A DNA stretch of 64,000 bases from Ottowia beijingensis (GCF_013423955.1 NZ_JACCKX010000001.1:1922001-1986000); one strand, 5' to 3'. Numbered from the stretch's first letter, positions 29,344 through 38,525 are shown. Notes: generated by a model from the sequence alone, not told the origin. Numbers and translations: made by a program.

Positions 29344-30082
29344 AACCAACGCCTCGCAATGTCCGGATCGGGTCTTCGTCGTCGCGCACGGCGCGCAGCT
29401 TGGCGCGCAGGGTCTTGATGTGCGCATCCACCGTGCGGTCGAAGCTCTCGCCGGGATCGTCCCACACGCGCTCCAGCAGTTCGTCGCGCGTGTACACGCG
29501 GCCGGGGCGCTGCATCAGCGCGGCCAGCAGGCCGTATTCGTAGCGCGAGAGTTCCAGCGGCTGGCCGTGGTAGCGGATCAGGCGGCGCTCTTCATCGAGC
29601 AGCAGCGGCCCATGCCGAACAGACTTTTTACTCCTGAATCAATAGCTTCCTGCGCTTGTGCAGTGGGCGCTGGAGGCGTTTTTATCTGAATCAGTGGCGG
29701 CAGCCCGCCCGCTGCGCCGCAGGATGGTGCGCACGCGCGCCACCAGCTCGCGCGGCGAGAAGGGCTTGGCCACGTAGTCGTCGGCGCCCAGTTCGAGCCC
29801 CACCACGCGGTCGATCTCGGCCGAGCGGGCGGTGAGGAACAGCATCGGCACCTGCCTGCCGCCCGGCAGATCCTGCAGGCGGCGGAACAGCTCGAAGCCG
29901 TTCATGTCGGGCAGGCCGACGTCGAGGATGGCCAGTGCGGGCAGGGCCGCCGTGAAGTGCTCCAGCGCCTCGCGCGCCGTGCCGCACACGCGCGGCTCGA
30001 AGCCGTCGCTGGCCAGCGCGTAGTGGATGGTGTCGGCGATGCCGGGTTCGTCTTCGACAACCAGGATGCGGGGCTTGGTCAC
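29321..30082 (-). pseudogene. creB: OmpR-type response regulator CreB, interrupted by an in-frame repeat with one TGA
   Basis: Receiver domain: [20 protein letters not shown], phospho-acceptor Asp in [19 protein letters not shown], and Lys in [15 protein letters not shown]. Winged-helix output domain: LSRYEYGLLAALMQRPGRVY and FDRTVDAHIKTLRAKLR. Both halves are in the same frame from a GTG at 30082 to the stop at 29321. Between them an AGCTAT-type repeat (29633-29692) is read as KNASSAHCTSAGSY, then TGA (29641-29639), then FRSKKS. As written, translation gives only the receiver domain. It may be a real split, a readthrough case, or a sequencing artefact (the insert has two runs of five A). Operon with creC. 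Confidence 0.8.
29633..29692. repeat. AGCTAT/GCGCTTG palindromic repeat inside creB
   Basis: CAATAGCTTCCTGCGCTTGT then GCAGTGGGCGCTGGAGGCGT on the plus strand. It sits between the receiver and DNA-binding domains. Confidence 0.85.
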
Positions 30083-30125
30083 GTGGGGGATTATCGGGAT
30101 GTCCGCGGTGCGCGAGACGCTGCCG

Positions 30126-30163
30126 GCCCTCACCCCTGCCCTCTCCCAGAGGGAGAGGGAGCT
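30126..30163. repeat. CCCTCACCCC-type repeat, single unit
   Basis: CCCTCACCCCTGCCCTCTCC CAGAGGGAGAGGGAG, just upstream of creB. Confidence 0.75.
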
Positions 30164-30198
30164 GTCCGGACGCTGGGCTGCGCGGCCAGCCCACCCAA

Positions 30199-30300
30199 CG
30201 GCCGCGGAGCAGGCCATGCGGGAACGCCGTGGCCGGGGTCCCCCGGCCACCAGCGTTGTCCCCTTCCAGGGGAAGGCGCGTCAGCGCCTCAGGGGTCGCC
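30199..30300. repeat. GGCCGCGGAGCAGGCC repeat at the minE 3' end
   Basis: GGCCGCGGAGCAGGCC start, CCAGCGTTGTCCCCTTCC inside and GCGCCTCAGGGG at the end. The minE frame reads into it. Confidence 0.75.
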
Positions 30301-30557
30301 GATTTTTCTGGCAATTCGATCTTGACTTCGAGGACTTCCAGGTCGTCCTGCCGCTCCAGGTTGACCTTGATGTCCTTCGGATCGATCTTGACGTACTTGC
30401 TGATGACGGCGATCAGGTCGCGCTGCAGGTCGGGCAGGTAGTCGGGCTCGAAGGCGGCGCGGCCGCCGCGCTCGTGCGCCAGGATGATCTGCAGGCGCTC
30501 CTTGGCGACGCTGGCGGTCTTCTTCTTCTCGCCCAGGAAGAATGAGAGGAAGGACAT
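30298..30557 (-). CDS. minE: cell division topological specificity factor MinE (C-terminal end uncertain)
   Basis: Positions the division septum by stimulating MinD ATPase. It begins [20 protein letters not shown], followed by the anti-MinCD helix [10 protein letters not shown] and the dimer domain ([20 protein letters not shown]). The normal end is near KIELPEK, but no stop follows. The frame enters the repeat at 30199-30300 and stays open for a long way, so either the repeat replaced the original stop or a base is missing. It follows minD by a few bases. Confidence 0.88.
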
Positions 30558-30559
30558 GT

Positions 30560-31374
30560 TCACTTGCCCCCGAACAGGCGCTTGAAGAAGCCCGGCTTCT
30601 CGGCCTCGATGTAGCGCAGCGGAATGTCGGCGCCCAGGAAGCGCTCGATGACGTCGGTGTAGGCGCCGGCCACGTCGGTGCCCTTCAGGTGCACCGCCGG
30701 CAGGCCCTGGTTGGAAGCCTGCAGCACCGCATCGCTCTCGGGGATCACGCCGATCAGCTTGATGCGCAGGATGTCCTGGATGTCCTCCAGGCTCAGCATC
30801 TGGCCGTCGGCCACGCGGTTGGGGTTGTAGCGGGTGATGAGCAGGTGCTCCTTCACCGGCTCCTTGCCGTCGATGGCGCGCTGCGTCTTGCTGCCCAGCA
30901 TGCCCAGGATGCGGTCGGAGTCGCGCACGCTGCTCACCTCGGGGTTGGTGACGATCAGCGCCTCGTCGGCGTAGCGCATGGCCAGCAGGGCGCCGGTCTC
31001 GATGCCGGCGGGCGAGTCGCAAACGATGTAATCGAAGTCCATCGCCGCCAGGTCGTCCAGCACCTTCTTCACGCCTTCCTGCGTCAGCGCGTCCTTGTCG
31101 CGCGTCTGGCTGGCGGCCAGCACGTACAGGTTCTCGCACTGCTTGTCCTTGATGAGGGCCTGCGTCAGGTTGGCCTCGCCCTGGATGACGTTGACGAAGT
31201 CGTACACCACGCGGCGCTCGCAGCCCATGATGAGGTCGAGGTTGCGCAGGCCGACGTCGAAGTCGATGACGGCGGTCTTGTGGCCCTTCAGGGCCAGGCC
31301 GGTGGAGAAGGCGGCGCTGGTGGTCGTCTTGCCGACGCCCCCTTGCCGGAGGTCACCACAACGATTTTGGTCAT
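30560..31374 (-). CDS. minD: septum-site-determining ATPase MinD (frameshifted)
   Basis: About 271 residues. The deviant Walker A is clear after restoring one G in the run at 31341-31345 ([11 protein letters not shown]). Then [34 protein letters not shown] and the amphipathic membrane-targeting end [11 protein letters not shown]. It works with MinC and MinE in pole-to-pole oscillation. The order minC-minD-minE on the minus strand is standard. Confidence 0.95.
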
Positions 31375-31438
31375 GTCAATTGCTCCCATCGCGCGCAACA
31401 GCGCACGAAGAACGTGGATGGGCTAGGTCAAAAATTCC

Positions 31439-31552
31439 GATGGCCGCGGAGCAGGCCGAGCCAGGCAACGCCGTGCCCGGACCTGCGCCGGGCACTGGCG
31501 TTGTCCCCTCGCGCAGCAGAGGGGGAAGGCGCGTGAGCGACTCAGGGGCGTG
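31439..31552. repeat. ATGGCCGCGGAGCAGGCC repeat between minC and minD
   Basis: TGGCCGCGGAGCAGGCCGAG start, GGCGTTGTCCCCTCGCGCAG inside and GAGCGACTCAGGGGCG at the end. It lies inside the min operon. Confidence 0.8.
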
Positions 31553-31554
31553 CT

Positions 31555-32312
31555 TCATTCGATCGGTTCGAAAATGAGTTTGTCGCCGGCCTCGCTGGAG
31601 GCCAGTCGCACACTGGCAGCGCGGCCCCACACGGTGTCGGGCAGGGGTCGTCGCCGGTGCGGTAGACGCCGGCGATGGACACCAGGTCAGGCCGCATGTC
31701 GCGCGCGAAGATGCGCGCCTCGGCCCACCCGCGTGCGCCGGCAATGGCGCGGCCGCGCAGCGGCGCGTAGACGTGGATGTGGCCGTCGGCAATCACCTCG
31801 GCACCCGGGTTGACCATGGCCAGCAGCACCAGGTCGCGCCCGCGCGCATACACCTGCTGGCCCGAGCGCAGCGGCCGGTCGATCACCAGCGCGCCGGGCG
31901 GCGGTGGCTCCGGCGCGGTGGCGGCGCTGTCGGCGGTGGGCAGCGTGGCGTCTGCAGCGGGCGGGGTGGGTCCCCGTGCCTCGGGCGCCAGCAGCAGGCC
32001 CAGCGCCTGCGCATCGGCCTGCTGCTGCGCGCTGCCGCCGCGCACCGCCAGCAGGCGCAGGCGGCGTTCGTGCAGCAACTCGCCCACGCGCTGGAAGTCG
32101 ATGCTGGCCTCGGCCTGCTCGGCCGGCAGCAGGGCCAGGTCGAGCACCACGCCGTCGTCCTCGAAGAAGTCGGGCATGTCGCCGTACTGCGCCTGCAGTT
32201 CGTCGGCCAGCACGTCCAGTTCGCTTGATTTCAGGCGCAGCGCCAGCAGCGGCAGGTTGGCGCTCTTGATGTCGAAGGTGGAAGGGCTGCGGCCGGCAAG
32301 GGCAACGGACAT
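31555..32312 (-). CDS. minC: septum-site-determining protein MinC (frameshifted)
   Basis: About 252 residues: N-terminal FtsZ-inhibitor domain (FDIKSANLPLLALRLKSSEL), Pro/Ala linker and C-terminal beta-helix domain (HIHVYAPLRGRAIAGARGW). One missing base near 31648, after which the frame ends SSEAGDKLIFEPIE followed by TGA. First gene of minCDE; its upstream region is the oriC-like site. Confidence 0.92.
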
Positions 32313-32701
32313 GGTCGCAGAAAGCGTCGGTGAAGGCGGTCCGCGGCGCGGACGTCAAAGCCGAGCGATCTTACCAGCCGCACTGCACTGCAAACGCCGG
32401 CAAACGTACGGCGGTGTAACAGGGTGCCCGGGTGTGTTCAGCGCTCCGCTGTCTTGTCTCTTAGGTCTTTTATATAAGCGTAGTAGTCGTAGTAGGTGCC
32501 CTGCACTTTTGTGGACAAAGCCGCCAAAGCCTGCAGCGGCAAGGGTTTGCCGGCGGTCGCGGTCTGTGGGCAAGACGGGCGGGATGGAGGGGTCGGGCAG
32601 GGACAACTTGGCGGCCGCCGCGGGTTCTGTGGATAAGGCGCCGGTTGTGCCAGCACTGTCCACAGGCTTGTCCGCAGGGGCGACTCAGGCCGCCCCCGGC
32701 C
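32313..32701. other. candidate replication origin (oriC-like) with DnaA boxes, DnaA-trio and AT-rich stretch
   Basis: About 390 bp without a supportable gene. Read on the minus strand: CTGTCCACA-type box (32656-32664, opposite orientation), perfect TTATCCACA (32628-32636), TTGCCCACA (32565-32573), TTGTCCACA (32510-32518), a GC-rich spacer, CTACTACGACTACTA (32481-32495, the complement of TAG trios), then the AT-rich CTTATATAAAAGA (32466-32479). This order (boxes, GC spacer, trios, AT-rich) is that of a bacterial basal unwinding element. No dnaA gene is in the window. Confidence 0.6.
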
Positions 32702-32911
32702 TTATTTGTCGATGATCCACTGGATGATGCCCTTGGCGATGAAGCCCACCATGCCGAAAGCCAGCGCCAGGAACAGCACGAAGGTGCCGAACTTGCCGGC
32801 CTTGGCCTCCCAGGCCAGCTGCGCGACGATGAAGATCATGTAGAGCATGAAGGCGCCGACCCCGATGGTGAGGCCGAACCAGGCGATCTGCTCTTCGTTG
32901 AAGCCGAACAT
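32702..32911 (-). CDS. DUF2788 small membrane protein
   Basis: 69 residues with two membrane helices (FGLTIGVGAFMLYMIFIVAQ and FGTFVLFLALAFGMVGFIAK). MFGFNEEQIAWFGLTIGVG matches the DUF2788 family, which is widespread in betaproteobacteria with unknown function. Faces the oriC-like region with its 3' end. Confidence 0.8.
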   Translation of the reverse strand: MFGFNEEQIAWFGLTIGVGAFMLYMIFIVAQLAWEAKAGKFGTFVLFLALAFGMVGFIAKGIIQWIIDK

Positions 32912-32977
32912 GTCAGTACCCGACAGCGCCGCGTTGCACGGGCGGCGCAGACAAAACAAGAGAGGGCGGGACGACGC

Positions 32978-33843
32978 TCATTTCATCCCTTCCGGTGGCA
33001 GGCGCTCGGGCAGGCTGGCGGCGTCCACCAGCGCCCGGTAGGCGTGCCAGCTGGCATGGCCGAGCCAGGGCAGGATGACAATCAGACCCAGCAGCCCGGT
33101 GGCCATGCCCAGCAGCGTCAGCCCCATGATGAGCGCGGCCCACAATGCCAGGGCACCGGGGTTGGTCATCACCGTCTGCCAGCTGGTCAAAACGGCCTGC
33201 AGCACATCGACCCGGCGGTCCAGCAGCAGCGGCATGCTGACCACGCTGGAGGCGAACAGCGGCGCCGCCATCAGCGCGCCCATGGTCAGCCACAGCTCGA
33301 ACAGGTGGCCGCCGGGCGCCAGCACCACGTGGCGCACGAAGTCCATCGGCGTGTGCACCGGCTGCGGCGCCATCAGGGTGATGAGCGCGGCCGAGGTCAG
33401 CACCCAGCCGGTGCCCGCCAGCGACAGCAGCAGGCCGAAGCGCACCAGGCTCCAGTAGCCGCCGTGCACGGCGTAGCGCGAGTATTGCCAGCGCGTCCAG
33501 GTCTTCCGGATGGTGCGCCAGCCGGCGGGCTCGCCGCGCTCCAGCGCGCGGCTCAGCGCGTACAGGCTGGTGGCCAGCACCGGCGCCACCACCAGAAAGC
33601 CCGAAAACGCGCCGGCCAATAGCCAGAAACGATCACCCGCCAGCCACAGCAGCAGCAGACCGAACACTGCCATGGCCACGCCGTGCACCAGGCTGCAGGT
33701 GCCGCAGCGCCACAGGTCGCGCCAGCCCTGGCCGAGCCAGCCAAGCGGCGCCGTCAGCTCGACCTGGCGCACGGCCGGCAGTTTCAGGGTGCCGCGCGGC
33801 GGACGGGGCGGCAGCGGAGGAGGGGAGGAGCGGTGTAGGGCAC
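32978..33843 (-). CDS. BPSS1780/DUF2189-like multi-span membrane protein (frameshifted near start)
   Basis: About 288 residues with six hydrophobic segments (SLVHGVAMAVFGLLLLWLAG, FSGFLVVAPVLATSLYALSR, ALWAALIMGLTLLGMATGLL and others). WLGQGWRDLWRCGTCSLVHG resembles the start of this family of unknown function. A GTG at 33843 (VPYTAPP) fits as the start after restoring one base near 33825. The first in-frame start as written is the GTG at 33772. Confidence 0.7.
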
Positions 33844-33898
33844 GGTGCGCAGCTTAAGGCCGTTCCGGCGCCGGCGCCAGAGTGCCGATGCGGTCGAT

Positions 33899-33938
33899 TT
33901 CTATCAAAAGTATAGCTGTGTGCGTCGCTTGGGTGCCT
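33899..33938. repeat. partial AGCTAT-type repeat
   Basis: TTCTATCAAAAGTATAGCTG TGTGCGTCGCTTGG. Confidence 0.5.
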
Positions 33939-33992
33939 TGTGAGGTCTTGTGCGGTGGGTGGCTTCAGGACACGGACAGACGCTGAGATCAC

Positions 33993-34048
33993 TACACTAT
34001 CAGGAGCTTCTAGCGCTTGTCTGATAAGCGTTTGAGTCCGATTGGGCA
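33993..34048. repeat. AGCTAT/GCGCTTG palindromic repeat
   Basis: CACTATCAGGAGCTTCTAGC GCTTGTCTGATAAGCGTTTG AGTCCGATTGGG. Confidence 0.7.
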
Positions 34049-34052
34049 TGTA

Positions 34053-34078
34053 AAAACCGCCCGAAGGCGGTTGGTTGG
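34053..34078 (-). terminator. rho-independent terminator of the peptidoglycan-binding lipoprotein gene
   Basis: On the minus strand: CCAACCGCCTTCGGGCGGTTTTTAC, a GC stem followed by a T run, 16 bases after the stop. Confidence 0.85.
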
Positions 34079-34093
34079 ATGAAGGTTGATGGC

Positions 34094-34450
34094 TCAGCGG
34101 CCCAGCGCGTTCATGGTCTCGCTGTCCAGGCGGCCGGTGGCCATCAGTCCCTCGTCGCGCTGGAACTGGCGCAGCGCGTTGGCCGTGCGCGGGCCGGAGA
34201 TGCCATCGACCGTACCGGGGTCGTAGCCCTTGTCCAGCAGGCGCTGCTGGGCCTGGCGCACCGTCAGGCGCACCGGGCCCTGCTCGGCGGCCGGCGCGGT
34301 GACCGCGGGTGCGGGGGCAGGCTCGGCCGGCGCCGTCACCGGCGCTGGTGCGGGTTGGGGTGTGGCGGTGGTGGTCGGCTCGGAGGCGCAGGCGGCCAGC
34401 AGGGCCAGCGGCGCGCCCAGGGCGATCAGGCGGGTCAGCGATGCAGTCAT
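34094..34450 (-). CDS. lipoprotein with C-terminal peptidoglycan-binding domain
   Basis: 118 residues: lipoprotein signal with lipobox LLAAC, a Pro/Ala-rich linker of about 35 residues, then PG_binding_1 (RQAQQRLLDKGYDPGTVDGI and RTANALRQFQRDEGLM). Probably anchored in the outer membrane and contacting the sacculus. Same architecture as the lipoprotein at 62098-62498. Confidence 0.85.
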   Translation of the reverse strand: MTASLTRLIALGAPLALLAACASEPTTTATPQPAPAPVTAPAEPAPAPAVTAPAAEQGPVRLTVRQAQQRLLDKGYDPGTVDGISGPRTANALRQFQRDEGLMATGRLDSETMNALGR

Positions 34451-34662
34451 GTGGTGTTCCTTCCGTGCGTTGGTATGACGGGCAGACTGGCGGTGCCAGC
34501 CCGTAGCCCGTACGCATACGGTAACACCCCGGGTTTCAGCGGAGAGAAACCGGTGCCCAGGCCGACCTGGTGGCAGGAAAAAATGGCCGGCGGGCACCTT
34601 GAGGCACCTGCCGGCCGAGGCGGCACCGCGTTTTGGGTGCCGCTTATTCAAGGGTCAGCGGG

Positions 34663-35213
34663 TCAACGCCAGCCCATGCCACCGCGCGGGCCATGGCCAG
34701 GCCCGCCACGCTTGCCGCCCTTGTCACCGCGCATGGCGCGGTCGTCGTAGATCTTCTGCTGCTCGGGTGTGAGCTGGGCGTAGAAGGTCTTGACGGCATC
34801 GCCGCGCTGCTTCATTTGCGCGTGGCGCTCGTCGGCCCGTTGCTGCATGCGGTCGATGCGCTGCGGCGTGCTGAGTTGGGCGAACTCGGCGCGGTCCATG
34901 CGCTGACCAGGGCCGCGCATATTGGCCGGTGGCTGCATGGCGCCGGTGTAGGCGGTCCAGGCGGCTTCCTGCGCCGGGGTGATCTTCAGCTGCGCCTTCA
35001 GATCGGCCATGCGCTGGGCGCGGCGCTCTGCCATGCGTTGCTGGCGCTGCTCCATGCGCTTCTGGGCTCGGCCGGGTCCATGCGGCCGCGCTGCTGCACG
35101 GCGGTGGTTTCACCCGCGGCGGGCGTTGCGGGGGCGGGGGTTTGAGCGACGGCGAAGGCGCCGGTGGCGGCCAGCACGGCGGCGATGAAGAGGCGTTTCG
35201 GGGTCTGAGCCAT
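34663..35213 (-). CDS. Spy/CpxP-family periplasmic protein (frameshifted)
   Basis: About 183 residues. Signal peptide (RLFIAAVLAATGAFAVAQ), then a helical, Met/Gln/Arg-rich body with two LTxxQ-type motifs (KITPAQEAAWTAY and LTPEQQKIYDD). The family includes periplasmic chaperones and metal- or stress-responsive proteins. One missing base near 35065. It lies just before the copper-response genes. Confidence 0.8.
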
Positions 35214-35380
35214 GGTGTGCTTCCTTTCAGGATCGGGACTCGGGATCAATGCGTGGCTGGCGGTGGGCTGAAAGGCCTGGCGCCGGCTTGAAAGGAAGTT
35301 TGCGCGCCGCGTGTATCGCGCCCATCAGCGGCGCATGTCGGTTTGTAAAGATGGGTGAAATTTCTGCCGCTGGCGGCGCC

Positions 35381-35791
35381 TCAGTGGCCTGCCAGGTTGT
35401 CGAGGATCGGGCACTCCGGTCGGTCGTCGCCGTGGCAGTGATGCAATAGATTTTGTAGCGTCTTGCGCATGTCCTGCATGGCCTGGATGCGTTTTTGCAG
35501 CTCATCCGCATGGCGCGTGGCGATGCGTTTGACGTCGGCGCTGGCGCGCTGGCGGTCGTGCCACAGGCTCACCAGTTCGGCGATCTCGGCCATCGAGAAG
35601 CCCAGATCGCGCGCCCGCTTGATGAAGCGCAGGGTGTGCACGTCAGCCGGCGTGTACTGGCGGTAGCCGGCGTCGGTGCGGGCCACGGCGCCCAGCAGGC
35701 CGAGCGCCTCGTAGTGGCGCACCATCTTGGCCGACACGCCCGAGGCACGGGCCGCCTCGCCGATGGCGACCGGGCTGGTGGCGGTGCTCAT
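35381..35791 (-). CDS. cueR: MerR-family copper-responsive regulator CueR
   Basis: 136 residues. MerR helix-turn-helix AIGEAARASGVSAKMVRHYE, long dimer helix, and the metal loop CHGDDRPEC (two Cys seven residues apart), followed by PIL, as in CueR proteins sensing Cu(I). The start ATG overlaps the copZ stop (ATGA), so the two are co-translated. Likely targets are the matching operators at 36031-36057 and 36870-36896. Confidence 0.9.
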   Translation of the reverse strand: MSTATSPVAIGEAARASGVSAKMVRHYEALGLLGAVARTDAGYRQYTPADVHTLRFIKRARDLGFSMAEIAELVSLWHDRQRASADVKRIATRHADELQKRIQAMQDMRKTLQNLLHHCHGDDRPECPILDNLAGH

Positions 35792-35985
35792 TCGTCGACG
35801 CTGTAGCCTTCTTCCCTGATGGCGGCGGCGATGGTCTCGCGCGGCTGGGTCGACTGCACCTCGACCAGATTGTTGGCACGGTCGATCTTGACCTCGGCCC
35901 CGCCGTCGATCTGCTTGATGGCGCGGGTGACGGCCGCCTCGCAGTGGCCGCAGGTCATGCCGGTGACGGTGAATTGCTGGGACAT
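35788..35985 (-). CDS. copZ: copper chaperone CopZ (HMA domain)
   Basis: 65 residues with the metal-binding motif VTGMTCGHCEAAV and a ferredoxin-like HMA fold. Delivers Cu(I) to CopA or CueR. First gene of a two-gene unit with cueR, behind a CueR-type promoter. Confidence 0.92.
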   Translation of the reverse strand: MSQQFTVTGMTCGHCEAAVTRAIKQIDGGAEVKIDRANNLVEVQSTQPRETIAAAIREEGYSVDE

Positions 35986-36030
35986 GGTTCGGGTCTCCTT
36001 GAAGAATGGATGGGTGACAAAAGCATAGCC

Positions 36031-36057
36031 TGAGGCTTGCCACCGTGGGAAGGTCAA
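36031..36057 (-). promoter_or_regulatory. CueR-type operator/promoter of copZ-cueR
   Basis: On the minus strand TTGACCTTCCCACGGTGGCA then AGCCTCA, shared almost base for base with the site before copA (36870-36896). Confidence 0.7.
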
Positions 36058-36148
36058 GGGGCTTGCGGTAGCGTAGGCGGTGGCCGCGCGCGGGTTGTTC
36101 GGGTGGAAGGGACGGGGCTGGTATCCAAGTCCTAGATCAAGTAGCTAA

Positions 36149-36212
36149 TGGGAGTATCGATTGCCAGCGCTGGATGGATAAGCGCTGGTGGTTATATGGA
36201 TTGGGAGTATGT
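36149..36212. repeat. GGGAGTAT-bounded repeat
   Basis: GGGAGTATCGATTGCCAGCG then CTGGATGGATAAGCGCTGGT and a closing GGGAGTAT. Within the 314-bp gap 35986-36299, which otherwise holds only the copZ promoter. Confidence 0.8.
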
Positions 36213-36299
36213 TCATGCTTCAACCCCAAAGCCGGGTCAGATGCCCACCGAAGATGCCAACATGAATGCCCGCCCTTCCCTGTTCCAAACAGCTTCGCC

Positions 36300-36835
36300 A
36301 TGACCCCGACCGTCGCCCCGATCTCCACCAGCATCCGCATTGCACGCTGCGCCCCTGGCGCGAGGGTGACCAGGACGCGCTGGTGCGCCATGCCAACCAC
36401 CGCGCGGTGTGGCGCAACCTGACGGGCATGTTTCCGCACCCGTACACGCGCGCCGATGCCGACAGCTGGATCGTGACGGCGCAAGCCGATGCACGCAGCC
36501 TGCACCTGGCGATTGCGCTGGATGACGAGGTGATCGGCGGCATCGGCGCCATCGCGGGCAGCGGCATCGCGGTGGCGACGGCCGATTTCGGCTACTGGCT
36601 GGGCGAGGCGTTGTGGGGCCGCGGGCTGGCGAGCGCGGCGGTGCTGGCGTTCAAGGCGCATCTGCTGCGCTCGGGCCGCTTCGCGCGGCTGCAGGCGGGC
36701 GTGTTCGCGTGGAACCCGGCGTCGATGCGCGTGCTGGAGAAGGCCGGCTTCGTGCGCGAGGGCGTGCTGCGCCACAGCGTGACCAAGGACGGCGCGCTGA
36801 TCGACAGCGTGATGTACGCCTGCACCGCGGCCTGA
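36300..36835 (+). CDS. GNAT-family N-acetyltransferase (RimJ-type, frameshifted)
   Basis: About 179 residues. ALRPWREGDQDALVRHANHR at the start, GYWLGEALWGRGLASAAV (acetyl-CoA loop with GRG) and NPASMRVLEKAGFVREGVLR near the end define RimJ/RimL-type transferases. One missing base near 36350 joins the ATG at 36300 (MTPTVAPISTSI) to the main frame. The gene lies between copZ and copA without an obvious copper role. Confidence 0.78.
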
Positions 36836-36869
36836 AGGCGGCGCCCGCCGGGGGCAAAAGACCGCCCGC

Positions 36870-36896
36870 TTGACCTTGACATGGGGTGAAGCCTCA
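36870..36896 (+). promoter_or_regulatory. CueR-type operator/promoter of copA
   Basis: TTGACCTTGACATGGGGTGA then AGCCTCA, matching the copZ site at TTGACCTT, CAYGGKG and AAGCCTCA. Located 11 bases before the copA ATG, so the transcript leader would be very short. Confidence 0.7.
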
Positions 36897-38466
36897 CACT
36901 GGGCGCATGAACGATATCGCCACCACCGCCACGCTGGACCTCGGCGTGGGCGGCATGACCTGCGCCAGCTGCGTGTCGCGCGTCGAGCGCGCCTTGAAGA
37001 AGGTGCCCGGCGTGCAGGACGCGGCCGTGAACCTGGCCACCGAATCGGCCCGCGTGACCTATGCCGGCGGCGATGACATGGCCGCCGTGCTGCGCCGCGC
37101 CGTGCGCGACGCCGGCTACGAGCCGCGCGCGGCCGATGCCGCCATCGACGCCGCCGATGCCGGGCCGTGGGCCGGCTTCTGGCCGGTGGGCGTGGGCCTG
37201 CTGCTGTGCGCGCCGCTGGTGCTGCCGATGCTGGGCATGCCCTTCGGCTGGCACTGGATGCCGCCGCCGTGGGTGCAGTTCGTGCTGGCCACGCCGGTGC
37301 AGTTCTGGCTGGGGGCGCGTTTCTACAAGTCGGCCTGGGGCGCGATCAAGGCGAAGAGCGGCAACATGGAACTGCTGGTGTCGATCGGCACCACGGCGGC
37401 GTGGCTGCTGTCGGTGTGGCTGTGGCTGGGCAAGCCGCACGCCGATGGGCACGTGCCGCACCTGTACTTCGAGAGTGCCGCGGTCGTCGTCACCCTGGTG
37501 CGGCTGGGCAAGTGGCTGGAAGAGCGCGCCAAGCGCCAGACCACCGCCGCCATCCGCGCGCTGCATGCGCTGCGGCCCGAGGTGGCGCACCTGATCGACT
37601 GGGACGGCAGCGAGAAGGACATCCCGGTGGATGAGCTGCGCACGGGCGACCGGCTGGCCGTGCGCCCCGGCGAGCGCGTGCCGGCCGATGGCACGGTGAC
37701 GGAAGGTGCCACGCAGGTGGATGAATCGATGCTGACGGGCGAGCCCTTGCCCGTGAGCAAGGCCGTGGGCGACGCGCTGACCGGCGGCTCGATCAACGGC
37801 GACGGCCGCGTGCTGCTGCAGGTGACGGCGGCCGGCAGCGAGAGCGTGCTGGCGCACATCATCCGCCTGGTGCAGGACGCGCAGGCGGTGAAGGCGCCGG
37901 TGCAGCGGCTGGTGGACAAGGTGGCGGCGGTGTTCGTGCCGGTGGTGATCGTGATCGCGCTGGGCACCTTTCTGGGCTGGTGGCTGTGGGGCGGCACGGG
38001 GCTGGAGACGGCCATCATCCGCGCCGTGGCCGTGCTGGTCATCGCCTGCCCGTGCGCGCTGGGGCTGGCCACGCCCACGGCCATCATGGCGGGCACGGGG
38101 GTGGCGGCGAAGTTCGGCATCCTGATCAAGGACGCCGAGGCGCTGGAGGTGGCGCACCGCGTGGACACGGTGGCCTTCGACAAGACCGGCACGCTGACGC
38201 AGGGCCAGCCGCGCCTGCTGGCGCTGCTGCCGGCGCCGGGTGTGGACGAGGCGGCGGCGCTGCAGACGGCGGCCAGCCTGCAGTCGGGCAGCGAACACCC
38301 GCTGGCGCGCGCCGTGCTGGCGGCGGCGCGCGATGGCGGCGTGGCCTTCGATGCGCCGCAGGACGTGCGCGCCGTGCCGGGCCGCGGCACCGAAGGCACG
38401 GTGGCCGGCCACGGCGTGCTGATCGGCAGCCAGCGCTGGATGCGGGAGCTGGCCGTGGATTTGAAG

Positions 38467-38525
38467 CCTTTTGAGGCTACAGCGCAGGCGCAGCAAGCGC
38501 AGGACGCTACTATTTCAATAGTTGC
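38467..38525. repeat. AGCTAT/GCGCTTG palindromic repeat inside copA
   Basis: CCTTTTGAGGCTACAGCGCA, CAGCAAGCGCAGGACGCTAC then TATTTCAATAG. Read in frame as protein. Confidence 0.75.
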
